Source: Mariniphaga sp041687255
GTDB lineage: Bacteria > Bacteroidota > Bacteroidia > Bacteroidales > Prolixibacteraceae
Assembly: GCA_041687255.1 (NCBI GenBank)
Contig: JAWLCL010000005.1
Location: 267,898 to 331,897 of the forward strand
Direction of reading: 5' to 3'
Length of the DNA: 64,000 nucleotides
The notes under the pieces are model-generated. The model was not told the origin of the DNA, ran no database searches, and saw nothing but the letters and a program-made list of their open reading frames with translations. Positions 17,833 to 26,819 of this stretch are shown one piece after another. Made by a program: the position numbers and the translations under genes. Numbering within the stretch: the stretch's first letter is position 1; each line of letters begins with the position of its first letter.

Positions 17833-18270
17833 ATGAAGATATTTTTTTTAAGCAACCAGAATTCGTGCAGGAGCCAAATGGCTGAAGCCATTCTCCGAAG
17901 TTTTGATAAAGAACTTGAGATTTACTCGGCAGGAATTGAGCCTTCGGGACATGTGAGCCCTATTGCCATAGATGTTATGGCAGAAAAAGGCATTAATCTG
18001 AAGCCTCATGTGCCTCAGCATTACTCAAACTTTACGGACATTGAGTTTGATTTTCTGATTACAGTTGGAGATGGCACTGTAGAAGAACTAAAAATTCCTC
18101 CAATTAAGCACAAGCGTAAAATGCACCTGGGATTTCAAAATCCGTACAAAAATTCCGGGAGTAAAGAGGAAATAAGACAAAAATGCCGGGAGATAAGGGA
18201 TGAAATATTCACGGAAATGGATTATTTCTATCACCGTATCCTCAGCAGACAAAAAGCAAAATCAAGTTAG
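17833..18270 (+). CDS. ArsC/low-molecular-weight phosphatase-like protein lacking catalytic cysteines
   Basis: A 145-residue protein aligning along its length with thioredoxin-coupled arsenate reductases (LMW-phosphatase fold). The P-loop normally reads CxxNSCRS with the first Cys as nucleophile; here it is SNQNSCRS, Ser at residue 7, encoded AGC. The resolving pair, normally in VTVC....C, is VGDGTVEELKIPP, so both are gone. The rest of the fold is preserved: RSQMAEAIL, SAGIEP, HLGFQNPYK and REIRDEI. It is thus expected to be inactive as a Cys-dependent reductase or phosphatase, and may bind a phospho- or oxyanion ligand instead. Its stop overlaps the convergent pepP stop by 4 bases. A Ser-for-Cys change alone can trap substrate. 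Confidence 0.85.
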   Translation: MKIFFLSNQNSCRSQMAEAILRSFDKELEIYSAGIEPSGHVSPIAIDVMAEKGINLKPHVPQHYSNFTDIEFDFLITVGDGTVEELKIPPIKHKRKMHLGFQNPYKNSGSKEEIRQKCREIRDEIFTEMDYFYHRILSRQKAKSS

Positions 18271-19655
18271 CCCGAAACAGTTTTTTCCACATCCTCAGGA
18301 TTAACGGGTACACGTTTTCCAATGATCTCACTTCCTGAGCCTGTAACAAGGATATCATCCTCCAGGCGTATGCCTCCAAAATCGCGATACTTATTTACTT
18401 CATCGAAATTTATATAATCGGCATTTGTTTTATCTTTTTGCCACTGATCAATCAATGCAGGAATAAAATATATTCCGGGTTCGTTTGTAAGCACAAAGCC
18501 CTCCTGCAGCTTCCGGCCCAACCTGAGAGCTGCAGTACCAAACTGGTCGGAAGGTCTGGTTTCCTCATCAAAGCCCACGTGAATCTGCCCCAGGTCCTCC
18601 ATATCGTGCACATCGAGGCCCATCATGTGCCCCAATCCATGCGGGAAGAAAAGAGCATGCGCTCCATTTTGCACCGCCTCCTTAACATCGCCTTTCATAA
18701 GTCCCAGTTCCTTCAGGCCTGCAGCAATGACTTCACTTGCTGCCATGTGAACGGATAAATAAGTTACTCCGGGTTTTATGAGTTCTGTTGCTTTATTGTT
18801 GGCTGCCAATACAATTTCGTAAATTTCACGTTGTTTTTGGGTAAATTTACCACCAACCGGAATTGTCCGGGTAAAATCGGAAGCATAGTGCAGCAGCGAT
18901 TCAGCTCCAGCATCCACCAGCATCAGTCTTCCTTTTTCCAGAAGCTGCGAATGGTCGTGGTTGTGCAGTGTTTCACCATTCTGCGACAGGATAACCGGGA
19001 AAGAGACCATACCTCCGCCAGCGATGGCAATACCCTCAATGGCGCCTGCTATTTCCTGCTCCCACACACCCGGCCTGGCCATTTTCATGGCTGCAACATG
19101 CATGTTATAACCCGTTATACAGGCACGTTTTATTTCTTCTATTTCAACCGGTTCTTTCACCGAGCGAAGGTCAACAACAGCCTTTATCAGCTCCTGAGAT
19201 GCATGACCTGCCAACCGTGCTGCCGGAAGCTCAAGCAGTTCCTCAAGCCAAAGTTTGTTATCGGCCCGGTATGGTGGCAGAATATGCACTTTCACACCCT
19301 GCTTGAGTTTATCGGCTAAAAAAGTACTAAGCTTTGAAAGAGGCGCTGTTTTGGTAACCCCTGCCTTTGCAGCATTTTCCTGAACAGAAACCTGCGGCCC
19401 CATCCATATGATGTCGTCAATATCAGCGTCGTTACCAAATATACGGTCTTCTCCGCTGTCAAAATCAATAACACCTGCCACACCCGGAAAGTCAAGGCCG
19501 AAAAAGTACAAAAAGGAACTGTCTTGCCTGAAGCGATAAGTATTGGCAGGATAATTCATGGCAGATTCATCATTGCCTAAAAACAACGCCACTCCGTTTT
19601 TTATTTTGTCTTTAAGTTTATTTCTCCTGTTAATGTAAATTTCCTTTTCAAACAT
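18267..19655 (-). CDS. pepP: Xaa-Pro aminopeptidase (M24B)
   Basis: A 462-residue metalloaminopeptidase removing N-terminal residues that precede proline. The N-terminal AMP_N domain (FLGNDESAMNYPANTYRFRQDSSF) is followed by the pita-bread catalytic domain from ~170. All five metal ligands are visible: Asp in MLVDAGAES, Asp in SDFTRTIP, His in HGLGHMMGLDVHD, Glu in TNEPGIYF and Glu in IRLEDDILVT. Length matches PepP. There is no signal peptide, so it acts in the cytoplasm. It is convergent with the ArsC-like gene. Confidence 0.95.
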   Translation of the reverse strand: MFEKEIYINRRNKLKDKIKNGVALFLGNDESAMNYPANTYRFRQDSSFLYFFGLDFPGVAGVIDFDSGEDRIFGNDADIDDIIWMGPQVSVQENAAKAGVTKTAPLSKLSTFLADKLKQGVKVHILPPYRADNKLWLEELLELPAARLAGHASQELIKAVVDLRSVKEPVEIEEIKRACITGYNMHVAAMKMARPGVWEQEIAGAIEGIAIAGGGMVSFPVILSQNGETLHNHDHSQLLEKGRLMLVDAGAESLLHYASDFTRTIPVGGKFTQKQREIYEIVLAANNKATELIKPGVTYLSVHMAASEVIAAGLKELGLMKGDVKEAVQNGAHALFFPHGLGHMMGLDVHDMEDLGQIHVGFDEETRPSDQFGTAALRLGRKLQEGFVLTNEPGIYFIPALIDQWQKDKTNADYINFDEVNKYRDFGGIRLEDDILVTGSGSEIIGKRVPVNPEDVEKTVSG

Positions 19656-19791
19656 ATCTTCTTTTATTTTCTTTTGATTCTTCTACGAATATAGAACTTT
19701 TTAAGCTGTTTATTTTTAAATTGCGTATCAAATTACATATCCGGATGAACCGGGCGTTAATAAAACAACCGTATAATCATAACCTTAGACT

Positions 19792-21435
19792 ATGAAAAAG
19801 TTATTGATGGGCCTTTGTTTCCTTTTTCTCTTCACCGGCGTTGAATCACAGGAAAAGAACAGGGAAGATTTCCTGAACCTGAACAAAAAAGAGCGGCTGG
19901 AGTGGTTTCGGGAGCTTGGATTTGGAATGTTTATCCACTTCAGCTTTGACAGCCAGCTGGGGATAGTCATCAGTCATTCAATGGCAGGGGCATCGGATGA
20001 CTACCTGCACCGTTTTGTTAATGAACTGCCAAAGAGTTTCAAGCCAAAGGAATTTGCACCTGAAGAAATTGCTGCTCTTGCCAAACTGGCCGGAATGAAG
20101 TACATTGTTTTTACCACTAAGCATCATTCGGGATTTTGCATGTGGGATACTAAAACCACCGGGTTTAACATCATGAATACCCCCTACGGAAAGGATTTAC
20201 TTGCCCAATATGTTAATGCAACACGTGAAGCCGGGCTGGCAGTGGGGTTCTACTATTCACCTGAAGATTTTAATTTCCTCTACGAAAACAACCTTCAGGT
20301 ACGCAGGCAGTTTCCTGAGCCCCTGCCTGAGAGCATTATGGACGATTACCTTGAGCTTGTGGAGCTTCAGTGTATGGAGCTGATGACTCAATACGACAAT
20401 ATTGATATTATCTTTTTTGATGGCGGAGAAGGGCCTCTGCAGGAAAAATGCAAGGCAGTGGTTTGGGAACTTCAACCCGACATAGTAGTTACCCGGGGGG
20501 CCATAAAAACCCCGGAGCAGACCGTTCCCGGCACCGTATCATCCGAACCGTGGGAATCGTGCATTACCATGGGTACCCAATGGGCCTGGAAGCCCACTAA
20601 TGAAGAATATAAATCAGGAGCACGGCTTATAGAGTTGCTGATAGAAACCCGTGCCAAGGGAGGGAACCTGCTCTTAAATGTTGGTCCAAAGCCTGACGGC
20701 CGGTTACCCGAAGAGCAAGAGGCAAACCTGCGGGAAATGGCAGCCTGGCATTTCATCAATCGTGAAGCAATAGGGGGTGTACAGCCCTGGATTTTACCTC
20801 ATGAAGAGAACATCTGGTTCACCTGGAAGCCGGAGGAAGAAACAGTTTATGCCGCCCTCACCAGAATTCCGGACTGGAGCAGAGGAGAACGCAAGGAGTT
20901 TTTGATTAAATCGGTTCAGGCATCTGAGAACACAACAGTGAGTGTGTTGGGCCAATCAGGTGAATTGGTAGAGTACCAGCCAGAAACTGATGCCCGCACG
21001 TATTTTGAACAAAAAGAGGATGGTTTGCACGTTTCCTGTGTAAGAGCCCAGCGCATCTACAACAACCATAAGTGGCACAATCCCCTGGTAATAAAAATAA
21101 CGAATGCCGGTCCGGCAATGGTGCCGCCGGTGGTAAGCACCTCCCCTGCCGGTTTTACCAATCAGAAGAATAATGTGGTCTTAAAAGGAGAAATTCTGGA
21201 CACAGGCGATGCAGAAAATCTGAAGGTTGGATTCCAGTACCGGGAATATGCAGGGTTCGTGGAAGAGTTGTATTCCGATGAATGGAAAGAAACTGAAACA
21301 GTTGAAATGACAGGAATTGGAGAATTCACAATCGACCCCAAAATAAAAAAAATGAACAGGGAATACCAGGCAAGGGCATTTGTTGATCATCCAAAGATGA
21401 GGGTATATGGCGATATTATTCGCTTTCGTTATTAA
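19792..21435 (+). CDS. GH29 alpha-L-fucosidase, secreted
   Basis: A 547-residue glycoside hydrolase with a signal peptide (MKKLLMGLCFLFLFTGVESQ). The GH29 barrel spans residues ~30-340. It begins RLEWFRELGFGMFIHF, contains the substrate-binding HHSGFCMW (111-118), and has the nucleophile Asp210 in NIDIIFFDGGEG. The C-terminal ~150 residues are beta-rich. It releases L-fucose from glycans. The neighbouring genes are not a fucose operon: the next gene, 72 bases on, is a dicarboxylate/amino-acid symporter. The acid/base residue cannot be placed with certainty. Confidence 0.93.
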   Translation: MKKLLMGLCFLFLFTGVESQEKNREDFLNLNKKERLEWFRELGFGMFIHFSFDSQLGIVISHSMAGASDDYLHRFVNELPKSFKPKEFAPEEIAALAKLAGMKYIVFTTKHHSGFCMWDTKTTGFNIMNTPYGKDLLAQYVNATREAGLAVGFYYSPEDFNFLYENNLQVRRQFPEPLPESIMDDYLELVELQCMELMTQYDNIDIIFFDGGEGPLQEKCKAVVWELQPDIVVTRGAIKTPEQTVPGTVSSEPWESCITMGTQWAWKPTNEEYKSGARLIELLIETRAKGGNLLLNVGPKPDGRLPEEQEANLREMAAWHFINREAIGGVQPWILPHEENIWFTWKPEEETVYAALTRIPDWSRGERKEFLIKSVQASENTTVSVLGQSGELVEYQPETDARTYFEQKEDGLHVSCVRAQRIYNNHKWHNPLVIKITNAGPAMVPPVVSTSPAGFTNQKNNVVLKGEILDTGDAENLKVGFQYREYAGFVEELYSDEWKETETVEMTGIGEFTIDPKIKKMNREYQARAFVDHPKMRVYGDIIRFRY

Positions 21436-21507
21436 TTTGTTTTTTGTCAAATCTGATAAATAAATTATTTTAGCAAGCCTTTACAAAACCTTTTTAAAAC
21501 CGGAAAT

Positions 21508-22734
21508 GTGAGCATATTAAAAATCAGGTTGCACTGGCAAATTCTAATTGCTTTTATACTGGCCGTATTGTTCGGTTACTTTATTCCCCAGGGGGTTCCT
21601 TATGTTGCCTGGATGGGTGACATTTTTCTCCGCTCCCTGAAAATGGTTATCATACCCTTGGTTTTCAGCTCCATTATCAGTGGAGTGACCAGCATGGGCG
21701 ATGGAAAAAACCTTGGGCGGCTGGGGCTAAAAACCATGGCTTATTACCTCACCACCAGTGCACTTGCCATTTTAACAGGACTTGCAGTGGTTAACGTGGT
21801 TAAACCCGGTGTGGGTGTCGACCTTGGTTTCTCAAAGTCGGTTGAAGGACTGGCTGAACAAGCCGGCTCAGTAAAGGACATTTTTTACCGGCTCATTCCG
21901 GAAAACATAATTGACTCAATGGCGCAGGGTGATATTCTCCCGGTTATTTTCTTTGCCATACTTTTTGGATTTTTCATTACAAAATCCGAAGAAAACTACC
22001 GGCTGGGCCTGACAAATTTTTTCGATTCGCTGTTCCAGGTAATGATGAAAGTTACTCTTTTCATTATCCGGTTCACACCCCTTGGGATTTTTGGCATTGT
22101 GGCCAGGGAGGTGCAGCGCAATGCCGGGGAACTTGTCAGCATTGCCGGCAGCCTTGCAATATACAGTCTATGTGTAGTAGGGGCTTTACTTTTTCATGCA
22201 CTGGTATCGCTGCCGTTGATTGTACGGATAATGGGAAAGGCAAAACCCTATGCGCACCTGAAAAACATGACTGTTCCGCTGCTCACAGCTTTTTCAACTT
22301 CATCATCAAGTGCAACCCTGCCTCTGACAATGGAAGCATTGGAAAATCAAAGCGGGGTTTCAAATAAAATATCAAGCTTTACGCTTCCGTTGGGAGCAAC
22401 AATCAATATGGACGGCACAGCCTTGTACGAATGTGTTGCCGCCATGTTCATTGCCCAGGCCTATGGCGTCGACTTATCATTCACACAACAGGTGCTTGTG
22501 GTGGTTACCGCTTTACTGGCTTCAATCGGAGCTGCAGGAATACCAATGGCAGGACTGGTTATGATAACTGTTGTTCTCACAGCCGTAGGACTGCCACTGG
22601 AAGGCATTGGGCTGATACTCGCTGTTGACCGGATTCTGGACATGATACGCACCTCAGTTAATGTATGGAGCGACAGCTGCGGAGCAGTGATTATTGCACG
22701 TACAGAAAAAGAGGAAACTTTGGTGGGCTTGTAA
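21508..22734 (+). CDS. dicarboxylate/amino acid:cation symporter (SDF family)
   Basis: A 408-residue transporter of the GltP/DctA family, with eight helices and two hairpins. The diagnostic serine-rich re-entrant loop is STSSSSATLPLTME. The cation site is LPLGATINMDGTALYE, and helix 8 carries the DRILDMIRTSVNVWSD substrate residues. Asp in DRILD and Arg in MIRT are the carboxylate- and amino-acid-contacting positions in the family. Start is GTG at 21508: the ATG two bases earlier reads straight into TGA. Substrate (aspartate, glutamate or C4-dicarboxylate) cannot be decided. Confidence 0.94.
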   Translation: MSILKIRLHWQILIAFILAVLFGYFIPQGVPYVAWMGDIFLRSLKMVIIPLVFSSIISGVTSMGDGKNLGRLGLKTMAYYLTTSALAILTGLAVVNVVKPGVGVDLGFSKSVEGLAEQAGSVKDIFYRLIPENIIDSMAQGDILPVIFFAILFGFFITKSEENYRLGLTNFFDSLFQVMMKVTLFIIRFTPLGIFGIVAREVQRNAGELVSIAGSLAIYSLCVVGALLFHALVSLPLIVRIMGKAKPYAHLKNMTVPLLTAFSTSSSSATLPLTMEALENQSGVSNKISSFTLPLGATINMDGTALYECVAAMFIAQAYGVDLSFTQQVLVVVTALLASIGAAGIPMAGLVMITVVLTAVGLPLEGIGLILAVDRILDMIRTSVNVWSDSCGAVIIARTEKEETLVGL

Positions 22735-22795
22735 TTTCTTTTAACTTCAATTAATAGTATTAACAAATAACAAAAAACAAAAATTCAGAAGGATT

Positions 22796-23935
22796 ATGAA
22801 AAGCAATTTTTTAAAATTTATTGTTTTATTAGTTCTTATTACCAATCTTCACGGCTGCAGGAACAATGATGCAGACATTTCGTACGATCGCAGTTATATC
22901 GATGAGATAAAAGCTGCGCGCAAGGACATTTCCTATTATATGGCACGGAATTTCGTTCCCGGAGCCAATGTTGCCGTTGCAAAGGAAGGAAAAATTATTT
23001 ATTCCGAAGGAATTGGCCTTGCCTCAAAAGATTTGGAAGTACCGGCTAAACGTTCAACAAAATTCCGGATAGGTGAGGTTTCTGAAATTTTCACTTCACT
23101 ACTTTATCATTTGCTGGCTGAAGACGGCACCTTGCACCCCGATTCAACAGTTCAGTCGTATTACCCTCACTTTCCGGAAAAAAAATACAAACTTCCCCTT
23201 AGCCACCTTGTGCAGCAAACCTCGGGCATCAGAATGTCTACCCCTGAGGAGGACGAGTGGCGGGGTTTAAATGTCCCGATACAGAAAGGCATCGAAAATT
23301 TCCGGAACGATTCACTGGTGGCAGCCCCCGGAAACTACCAGGTCACAACCATGTTTAACTACAACCTGCTGGGTGCAGTTATGGAAGAAACAACCGGCCT
23401 TCAGTTTCATAACCTGCTGGAAAAATTTATAACCGATACATTAGGACTTGAAAGCACACAGGTTGATAATCCGTTTGTTGTTGTAAAAAACCGCTCCGAT
23501 TATTTCGATCATAATTTCATTGCTCAAGTTGTACATGCCACCTTTAAGGATATGAGGTACCGTGCTCCTTCCGAAGGGTTGCTGTCGAATGCCGAAGACC
23601 TGGTAAAACTGGGCAATGCCCTGCTCTATTCAGGTTACATTTCGAACGACATACGGGAAAAACTCTTTGAACCCATTGTTCTGGCAAACAACATGCCTGC
23701 AAATATGACCAACGGCTGGCTACTGCTTGAAGACCTTTCGGGAAGAAAGTTTTACGGGAAAAGCGGCAGTGTTACCGGAGGCAGTGCAGCAATTCTTATT
23801 TATCCCGAAGATGAACTGGTGGTGGCTTTTGCCTCCAATTTGAGTTCAATAAACGAAGACCTGCCGGTGTTTCCTATAGCAGGTCATTTTTTACAGGATG
23901 AAAAGCAGGAGCAGCAAGCTACAGAAAAAGAGTAA
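22796..23935 (+). CDS. beta-lactamase-fold lipoprotein lacking the SxxK motif
   Basis: A 379-residue lipoprotein (lipobox LHGC, Cys21) of the class C beta-lactamase/serine hydrolase family. The fold is clear: FRIGEVSEIFTSLLYHLL, HLVQQTSGIR, NYNLLGAVMEETTGL, PSEGLLSNAEDLVKLGNALL and GKSGSVTGGSAAI. The catalytic SxxK is replaced: where family members read GSVSK, this protein reads GEVSE, so nucleophile Ser is Glu94 and general-base Lys is Glu97. The YxN motif is replaced as well (VTTM before FNYN). Only the KSG box remains. It should therefore not hydrolyse peptides or beta-lactams, and a binding role at the envelope is a reasonable guess. It is 61 bases downstream of the symporter. Confidence 0.85.
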   Translation: MKSNFLKFIVLLVLITNLHGCRNNDADISYDRSYIDEIKAARKDISYYMARNFVPGANVAVAKEGKIIYSEGIGLASKDLEVPAKRSTKFRIGEVSEIFTSLLYHLLAEDGTLHPDSTVQSYYPHFPEKKYKLPLSHLVQQTSGIRMSTPEEDEWRGLNVPIQKGIENFRNDSLVAAPGNYQVTTMFNYNLLGAVMEETTGLQFHNLLEKFITDTLGLESTQVDNPFVVVKNRSDYFDHNFIAQVVHATFKDMRYRAPSEGLLSNAEDLVKLGNALLYSGYISNDIREKLFEPIVLANNMPANMTNGWLLLEDLSGRKFYGKSGSVTGGSAAILIYPEDELVVAFASNLSSINEDLPVFPIAGHFLQDEKQEQQATEKE

Positions 23936-24049
23936 GAATAAATGGGTAACAGTTCTGACTAAAAGCAGCATGAGGGACCGATAAAAGCTGCTTTTAAAAG
24001 ATGCTGAAGTTTTTTCTCAAAGAAAAACATACAGGGGAGACAACCTTTA

Positions 24050-24165
24050 ATCTGTTATTTAACAAACTTGAGGGAGATTATGTATGTGGCGCAAATATTG
24101 CATCAAATAATATGATGCATGAAGCGCCGCATCATGGCCCCGCAACGAAGCCGTCTTTGCGAGTT
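24050..24165 (+). repeat. dispersed repeat unit, copy 1
   Basis: Shares the core AACAAACTTGAGGGAGATTA and a conserved GGCGC with copies at 24667-24782 (+) and 31095-31215 (-). In one frame all copies read LxNKxxGDxVxGA. It resembles copy 3 more strongly at its right end (GCGCCGCAT, then AAGCCGTC). Confidence 0.75.
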
Positions 24166-24280
24166 TTCACCAAAAATTTTTGGGCACAATTAGAAAATAA
24201 CATGGTGCAACACCATCTTTTGCACCTGATTCTATATAATAAGTCTAACAAATGAATGTCATTGATAATATGTTACTTTC

Positions 24281-24308
24281 AAAACCCCGTCATTGGTAGC
24301 GGGGTTTC
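24281..24308. terminator. hairpin, possible terminator
   Basis: AAAACCCCG and CGGGGTTTC-side arms form at least an 8-base perfect stem with a 10-base loop. It lies 350 bases after the beta-lactamase-like gene. There is no strong T-run, so function is uncertain. Confidence 0.5.
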
Positions 24309-24384
24309 AATAAAAAACCAAACCTTCAAACAGGTGTTGTATTCTATTCATTGTCACCGGCATTGGCAAATTGGATAGCGCGGC

Positions 24385-24565
24385 AATCTGTTAATAATCG
24401 CACCGGCCAATAACGATTAAAGTAAGGCTTTTGCCATTCGCAACAGATTGCTTCGCCCCGCTTGCAGTATGCGAAGGGTTGTTTTCTGATAAAAGACTAT
24501 GCTTATTTTCACGAAAGCTCCTTTTTTTTGAAGCGAGTCTCGCAATGACGACTCCGTTGGAGAGT
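24385..24565 (+). repeat. REP-like composite repeat, copy A
   Basis: Shares blocks in the same order with 30932-31132: GCAATCTGTT, then CAGATTGCTTCGCCCC and TATGCGAAGG, then GCAATGACGACTCCGT. Spacing between blocks differs, so the element has diverged by indels. Confidence 0.6.
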
Positions 24566-24666
24566 AAAGGCGAATGAAGGGCAGCGCGTACGGCTACATT
24601 TGAAAAAATGATTAATTTACGATTTAAAGTTATTCATTTGAAAGTTCGGTTGAATACCGAGGGGGT

Positions 24667-24782
24667 TATATTATATAATAAACCTGTGGGAGATTATGTC
24701 TGCGGCGCTAATGTTAAATCAAATGACAAAATACCTGTTGCGTCCCATGGTATCTAACCAACAAAGCGGTCTTTCCGGGCGC
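24667..24782 (+). repeat. dispersed repeat unit, copy 2
   Basis: AATAAACCTGTGGGAGATTA and the following TGCGGCGC match copy 1 in the same orientation 617 bases away. In the shared frame it reads LYNKPVGDYVCGAN but meets a stop codon later. Confidence 0.75.
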
Positions 24783-24865
24783 AGCTATGCAATCTCAGGC
24801 TATCCTGCAGATGCATTCAAAATAGAAAACACAAACTATTAAACAGGAAAGCGAACCGGAAGTAT

Positions 24866-25822
24866 TTATGATTCAGAGAACAGTGAATCCACGAATTCCC
24901 TTCTCCTGAAAACCTGTAAATGTTCCATTTTCTCACCAATACCGATGTATTTAACCGGTATTTTAAACTGATCGGAAATACCGATTACCACTCCTCCCTT
25001 GGCTGTTCCATCGAGTTTAGTAAGAGCAAGAGCAGTTACTTCAGTTGCCTTAGTGAACTGTTTGGCCTGTTCAAAGGCATTCTGACCGGTGGAGCCATCA
25101 AGTATCAGCAGCACTTCGTGCGGTGCCCCCGGAACAATCCTGTCCATCACCTTCTTAATCTTCGACAGCTCATTCATCAGGTTCACCTTGTTGTGAAGGC
25201 GACCTGCAGTGTCAATGATTACCACATCGGCATTGTTTTTTTGTGCCGATGAAAGGGTATCGAAAGCAACCGATGCCGGGTCTGAACCCATTTTTTGTTT
25301 AACGATGGGGACATCCACCCTGCGGGCCCAGATTTCAAGCTGCTCGATTGCAGCAGCCCTGAATGTATCGGCTGCGCCCAGATACACTTTTTTACCGGCC
25401 TCCTTAAACTGGTAGGCTAATTTTCCGATGGTGGTAGTTTTGCCAACACCGTTTACCCCAACAACCATAATTACATAAGGCCTCGCGCCATCGGGCAAAT
25501 CGAAATCGGAAGCATCGCCTGTATTGTTTTCTTCGAGCAGGGCAGCTATTTCATCTTTCAGGATTTGGTTCAGTTCCTCAACTCCAAGGTAACGGTCACG
25601 TGCCACCCGATCCTCAATCCTTCTGATTATTTTCAAGGTGGTATCCACACCTACATCTGAAGATATCAACACCTCTTCAAGGTCATCGAGCAACTCCTCA
25701 TCAACCTTTGATTTACCTGCCACAGCACGGCCAAGCTTTTTAAAAACACTCTCCTTGGTCTTCGAAAGGCCCTGGTCGAGGTTCTCCTTCTTACTTTTTG
25801 TGAAACTTCCGAATATTCCCAT
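24866..25822 (-). CDS. ftsY: signal recognition particle receptor FtsY
   Basis: A 318-residue SRP GTPase that docks ribosome-SRP complexes at the inner membrane. The short N-terminal segment (residues 1-30) is followed by the N domain and the G domain. GTP-binding motifs are GVNGVGKTTT (122-131), DTFRAAA (152-158), DTAGR and TKLDGTAKGG. The start at 25822 (MGIFGSFTKSKKENLDQGLS) is the usual Bacteroidota FtsY N-terminus; a longer in-frame start at 25906 is rejected. It is last in an operon-like series rpmB, rpmG, DUF4295, ftsY, a conserved order in this phylum. Confidence 0.96.
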   Translation of the reverse strand: MGIFGSFTKSKKENLDQGLSKTKESVFKKLGRAVAGKSKVDEELLDDLEEVLISSDVGVDTTLKIIRRIEDRVARDRYLGVEELNQILKDEIAALLEENNTGDASDFDLPDGARPYVIMVVGVNGVGKTTTIGKLAYQFKEAGKKVYLGAADTFRAAAIEQLEIWARRVDVPIVKQKMGSDPASVAFDTLSSAQKNNADVVIIDTAGRLHNKVNLMNELSKIKKVMDRIVPGAPHEVLLILDGSTGQNAFEQAKQFTKATEVTALALTKLDGTAKGGVVIGISDQFKIPVKYIGIGEKMEHLQVFRRREFVDSLFSES

Positions 25823-25942
25823 TGAATTATTTTTTGCAGGGATTAAAAATAGTAAATTTTCAGTTGAGGCAGGACATATCCTAAAACAAAAGAAGCTTTC
25901 ACCCATACCGATGAAAGCTTCTCCTGCTCATAAAGCCTATTA

Positions 25943-26098
25943 TTATTGTTTTGAGAAATAATCTTTTACTTCGTCGTTGATAATTACCTCTTCTCTAAAC
26001 ATGTAAGCACCGGTTTCAGGATTCTTGATCATTTTTATAACTTTTGAATGACCTTTACCTGCACCTTTTTGTAATGTTGCTACCGTTTTCTTTGCCAT
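25943..26098 (-). CDS. DUF4295 small basic protein
   Basis: A 51-residue protein, MAKKTVATLQKGAGKGHSKV at the start and DYFSKQ at the end. It is the DUF4295 family found next to rpmG in nearly all Bacteroidota. It is basic and small, and its place between ribosomal protein L33 and ftsY suggests a link with the ribosome, but function is unknown. It begins 12 bases after the rpmG stop codon. Confidence 0.92.
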   Translation of the reverse strand: MAKKTVATLQKGAGKGHSKVIKMIKNPETGAYMFREEVIINDEVKDYFSKQ

Positions 26099-26110
26099 AG
26101 TTCAAAGTAT

Positions 26111-26299
26111 TTATTTAATTTCTTTATGTACAGTAATTTTCTTTAATACAGGATTGTACTTTTTCAGTTCCAATCGGTCAGGTGTATTCTTACGGTTTTT
26201 GGTAGTAATATACCGCGAGGTGCCCGGCAAGCCACTGTTTTTGTGCTCGGTACATTCCATAATAACCTGTATTCTTGCGCCTTTACTTTTTTTTGCCAT
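26111..26299 (-). CDS. rpmG: 50S ribosomal protein L33
   Basis: A 62-residue L33. Family signature: IQVIMECTEHKNSG, then RYITTKNRKNTPDRLELKKY. Only one of the four cysteines of the zinc-ribbon form is present, so this is the zinc-independent (C-minus) type. It lies 12 bases downstream of rpmB and is co-transcribed with it. Confidence 0.96.
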   Translation of the reverse strand: MAKKSKGARIQVIMECTEHKNSGLPGTSRYITTKNRKNTPDRLELKKYNPVLKKITVHKEIK

Positions 26300-26311
26300 T
26301 ACAGAGTATCT

Positions 26312-26554
26312 TTAAATTTTTTCTATAATTCCTTTTTCTTTTGCATCGTTAATGGCTGCTACTATGCCCTTTTTATTGATAGTACGCAACCCCGCTGCTG
26401 AAACCATTAACTGCACCCAACGGTTTTCGTTTGGCAGGAAAAATTTTTTCCTGAACAAATTTACGTTGAACTTTCTTTTAGTCCTGCGTTTTGAGTGGGA
26501 AACATTATTTCCCACCATCGCACTCTTTCCTGTTATTTGACAAACTCGTGACAT
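26312..26554 (-). CDS. rpmB: 50S ribosomal protein L28
   Basis: An 80-residue L28: MSRVCQITGKSAMVGNNVSH, SKRRTKRKFNVNLF and the C-terminal TINKKGIVAAINDAKEKGI are conserved. It heads the rpmB-rpmG-DUF4295-ftsY series and has a well-formed promoter immediately upstream. Confidence 0.97.
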   Translation of the reverse strand: MSRVCQITGKSAMVGNNVSHSKRRTKRKFNVNLFRKKFFLPNENRWVQLMVSAAGLRTINKKGIVAAINDAKEKGIIEKI

Positions 26555-26577
26555 TTCTATTATAATTTCTTGATGTA

Positions 26578-26609
26578 CAAATCAAACACGTTTTTTAACG
26601 GCTTGCAAA
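26578..26609 (-). promoter_or_regulatory. promoter of rpmB operon
   Basis: On the minus strand a TTTG (-33) is followed by a 20-base spacer and TTGATTTG, one mismatch from the TAnnTTTG -7 box. The -7 box ends 23 bases before the rpmB ATG. Confidence 0.6.
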
Positions 26610-26806
26610 GAAAATACTTTTTTAATAAATAATCAAGCCGTTCGCAAAGTTTTTCCGCAAACAATTAACATTCGGATGTTAATTCTGTAAAGCAACCTGT
26701 AACTGCGCAATAAACACCCATTTAAAAAATCAACCTACGGGTGGTTTATACTCATAAACTGGGGAATTAATCAACATTTGTAACGTTTTTCTTTTCCGCT
26801 TAGTAT

Positions 26807-26819
26807 AATGATTATCATT
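26807..26819. promoter_or_regulatory. Fur-box-like palindrome
   Basis: AATGATTATCATT is a perfect 13-base palindrome resembling the core of a Fur site (GATAATGATAATCATTATC). It lies 190 bases before the AsmA-like gene and well upstream of rpmB, so the regulated gene, if any, is unclear. The remainder of 26555-27008 shows nothing further. Confidence 0.3.

Larger units (their letters stand above)
23936..24865. other. 930-base gene-free region built of repeats
   Basis: No gene is supported. The stretch holds two copies of a ~115-base unit, a strong hairpin and a REP-like repeat (listed separately). A short reading frame at 24001-24255 runs through one repeat copy and is not considered a gene. 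Confidence 0.7.

Noticed and set aside
24001..24255. 84-codon frame between the beta-lactamase-like gene and ftsY
   Set aside because: It passes through a dispersed repeat unit and has no similarity outside it.
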